From positions 1 through 64,000 of the forward strand of contig DASWII010000072.1 in the NCBI GenBank assembly GCA_036397755.1: a stretch of DNA of 64,000 nt, written 5' to 3'. The position numbers were made by a program, and so were the translations under genes. The DNA comes from CAMYLY01 sp036397755. Its GTDB lineage: Bacteria; Gemmatimonadota; Gemmatimonadetes; Gemmatimonadales; GWC2-71-9. Position 1 is the first letter of the stretch. Each line of letters begins with the position of its first letter. The notes under the pieces were generated by a model. That model was not told the origin of the DNA, searched no databases, and worked only from the letters and a program-made list of their open reading frames with translations. Shown here piece after piece: positions 62,388 to 64,000 of this stretch.

Positions 62388-63304
62388 CCATGGCGGCCTA
62401 CCCCGTCGTCCAACTGGACGTCTTCACCAACCAGCCGTTGCAAGGGAACCCGCTCGCGGTGTTCCCGGAGCCCGCCGGCCTCTCGACCAAGCGCATGCAG
62501 GCGCTCGCGCGCGAGATGAACCTCTCGGAGACGACCTTCGTGCTGCCCTCAGACGCTGCCACCCGCCGCGTGCGCTTCTTCACACCGACGGACGAGATTC
62601 CGCTGGCCGGGCACCCCACCATTGGAACATGGTGGCACTTGGTCGAGAGCGGCGCGCTCGGGCTCCCGCCACAGGGTATCGTCGAAGTCACACAGGAAAC
62701 CGGCGCCGGCGTCCTCCCCGTGGAGATCGTCATGGCGAACGGCCGGCCGCAGCGTGTGGTGATGACGCAGGCGACACCGACGTTCGGGAAGCATATCCGA
62801 GATCGGGCCGCGCTCGGCGACGCCCTGGGCGGGACCGCCGACACGGTCGGTGAGCCAGTTCCCCAGGTCGTGTCGACGGCGCTGCCCCAGGCGATGATTC
62901 CGGTGCCGTCGCTCGAGCAACTGCAAGCGTTGCCGGTCGGCGGTCGCGGCAGTGATCTCGCGGCGCTGCTTCAGGCGCATGGCACGAATTGCGCGATGTG
63001 CTTCTCGATGGAGACCGTCTTCGAGGACGCGACGGTGCACTGCCGGATGTTCGCGCCCGGACTTGGCGTGCCTGAGGATCCGGCGACGGGGAGCGCCGCC
63101 GGGGCGCTCGGCGCATACCTCGTGCGCCACGGCCTCGTGGACGTGTACGACGGACAAGCCACCATCGTGGTGGAGCAAGGTCTGGAGATCGGACGGCCGA
63201 GCCGGATCCACGTCGCCGTGCAGCTGCGCGACGGCGGTGCGATAGGCGTCGTGCGGGTCGGGGGTGCCGCTGTGACCGTCATGACCGGAGTGGTCGTCTT
63301 ATAG
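62384..63304 (+). CDS. PhzF family isomerase/epimerase-like protein
   Basis: 306 aa. QLDVFTNQPLQGNPLAVF, SETTFVLP (the catalytic Glu position of PhzF), PLAGHPTIGTW and EDPATGSAAGALGAYLV identify the diaminopimelate-epimerase-like fold. Substrate unknown; phenazine synthesis is not implied. GTG 62384 overlaps the preceding stop; ATG 62390 is an alternative. Confidence 0.92.
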   Translation: MTMAAYPVVQLDVFTNQPLQGNPLAVFPEPAGLSTKRMQALAREMNLSETTFVLPSDAATRRVRFFTPTDEIPLAGHPTIGTWWHLVESGALGLPPQGIVEVTQETGAGVLPVEIVMANGRPQRVVMTQATPTFGKHIRDRAALGDALGGTADTVGEPVPQVVSTALPQAMIPVPSLEQLQALPVGGRGSDLAALLQAHGTNCAMCFSMETVFEDATVHCRMFAPGLGVPEDPATGSAAGALGAYLVRHGLVDVYDGQATIVVEQGLEIGRPSRIHVAVQLRDGGAIGVVRVGGAAVTVMTGVVVL

Positions 63305-64000
63305 AACCGCGAGCGATTCGCGTCGCACTCGGCGCCGCGTCGTACGACGTGCTGATCGGTCCGGGACTGTTGGACGAGGCGGGCGATCGCGTGGTAGCCG
63401 CCTGCCCCGCCTCCGCCTACGCCGTGATCTCCGACTCCAGAGTCGCTCCACTCCTGGGCGAGCGGGTCGTCCGACAGCTCGACACCGTCGCCCCCACGAC
63501 GCTCGTCACATTTCCGGCCGGCGAGTGGAACAAGAACCGCGAGACCTGGGGAGAAGTCTCGGATCGGATGCTCGCGGCCGGTCTGGGACGCGATTCCGCC
63601 GTCGTTGCGCTCGGCGGTGGGGTGGTCGGGGATCTCGCTGGGTTCGTGGCGGCGACATACCTCCGGGGCGTGCCCGTCGTCCAAATCCCCACGACGCTCC
63701 TCGCGATGATCGACAGCTCCGTAGGCGGCAAGACCGGTGTCGACACGCCGGCGGGCAAGAACCTGATCGGTGCTTTTCATCAACCGCGTTTGGTGCTGGC
63801 GGATACGGCGACACTCGCCACGCTGCCGCGACCACAGCTCGCGGCGGGTTCCGCCGAGGCGCTGAAGCACGGGGCCATCATGGATGCGGACTATTTCGAG
63901 TGGCTGCTGCACCATGCCCAGGACCTCCTGGCCGGCGAGCCGGAATCCACCGCGGAGTGCGTCTACCGGAGCGTGTCGATCAAGGCCGACGTGGTCGCCT
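63301..64000 (+). CDS. aroB: 3-dehydroquinate synthase (5' part, runs off the window)
   Basis: Second step of the shikimate pathway. The frame reads RVALGAASYDVLIGPGLL, then LGGGVVGDLAGFVAATYLRG, IPTTLLAMIDSSVGGKTGVD and GAFHQPRLV, all AroB blocks, and stays open to 64000. There is no ATG, GTG or TTG upstream of the conserved N-terminus. The frame becomes possible at ATA 63301 (with GGAG ten bases upstream, overlapping the PhzF stop as ATAG) or ATT 63316. The first standard codon, GTG 63349, would cut off the first strand. Confidence 0.92.
   Translation, partial: MEPRAIRVALGAASYDVLIGPGLLDEAGDRVVAACPASAYAVISDSRVAPLLGERVVRQLDTVAPTTLVTFPAGEWNKNRETWGEVSDRMLAAGLGRDSAVVALGGGVVGDLAGFVAATYLRGVPVVQIPTTLLAMIDSSVGGKTGVDTPAGKNLIGAFHQPRLVLADTATLATLPRPQLAAGSAEALKHGAIMDADYFEWLLHHAQDLLAGEPESTAECVYRSVSIKADVVA

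Overview
The window is a high-G+C bacterial chromosome segment, most likely from the Gemmatimonadota. The main grounds are a Ser/Thr kinase with a C-terminal TolB/PD40-type propeller and the N-terminus typical of that phylum, a second small kinase, a diderm envelope gene set (Omp85, TamB, PBP1A, DacB, Lgt) and a PorX-like regulator. This assignment is inference; no rRNA gene is present to confirm it. I saw no tRNA gene, CRISPR array, prophage or intact insertion sequence.

The first 6.3 kb is an accessory island. An AbiE-type toxin-antitoxin pair (655-2171) and the kinase (2732-5404) lie between two copies of an identical 111-bp sequence exactly 6100 bp apart (26-136 and 6126-6236). Around them are repeats made of five small hairpins fused to a 14-codon stub of a kinase start, heptamer and decamer tandem repeats, a 160-bp fragment of a second kinase gene and a possible IS21-type end. 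Four of the hairpin-plus-stub units stand in tandem directly upstream of the intact kinase.

From 6.4 to 31.4 kb the DNA is mostly housekeeping. Two paralogous TPR membrane proteins are followed by a long minus-strand run: acyl-CoA dehydrogenase, PEGA protein, 3-methyladenine glycosylase, NYN-LOTUS protein, AMP ligase, YjbQ, HNH, argH, argG, argR, amidohydrolase and PBP1A. ArgR boxes lie between argR and argG. Then come tyrS, a HIT protein, a patatin, an ABC exporter with a PorX-like REC-PglZ regulator, a DnaB-C-like ATPase pair, RidA and an EamA transporter.

From 31.5 to 46.2 kb runs one dense plus-strand gene train: yebC, ruvC, ruvA, a 54-aa zinc ribbon, ruvB, queA, tgt, yajC, def, fmt, thiE, thiS, thiG, rsmB, a PASTA protein, rpe, a TlpA-like thioredoxin, a YbbR-like protein, tsaD and lgt. 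Most starts overlap the preceding stop as ATGA or GTGA, so translational coupling is likely. The train joins Holliday-junction processing, tRNA and rRNA modification, nascent-protein maturation, thiamine synthesis and lipoprotein maturation.

From 46.3 to 58.8 kb the minus strand carries a kinase, an FTR1 iron permease with a cytochrome c domain and a Fur-like box at its start, acpS, a coiled membrane protein, a HAD hydrolase, a P1 peptidase, a zinc microprotein, a giant TamB and an Omp85 protein. The right end holds dacB (+), a ferredoxin-NADP reductase-like flavoprotein (-), a PduO-type cobalamin adenosyltransferase, a PhzF protein and the 5' part of aroB, which runs off the window.
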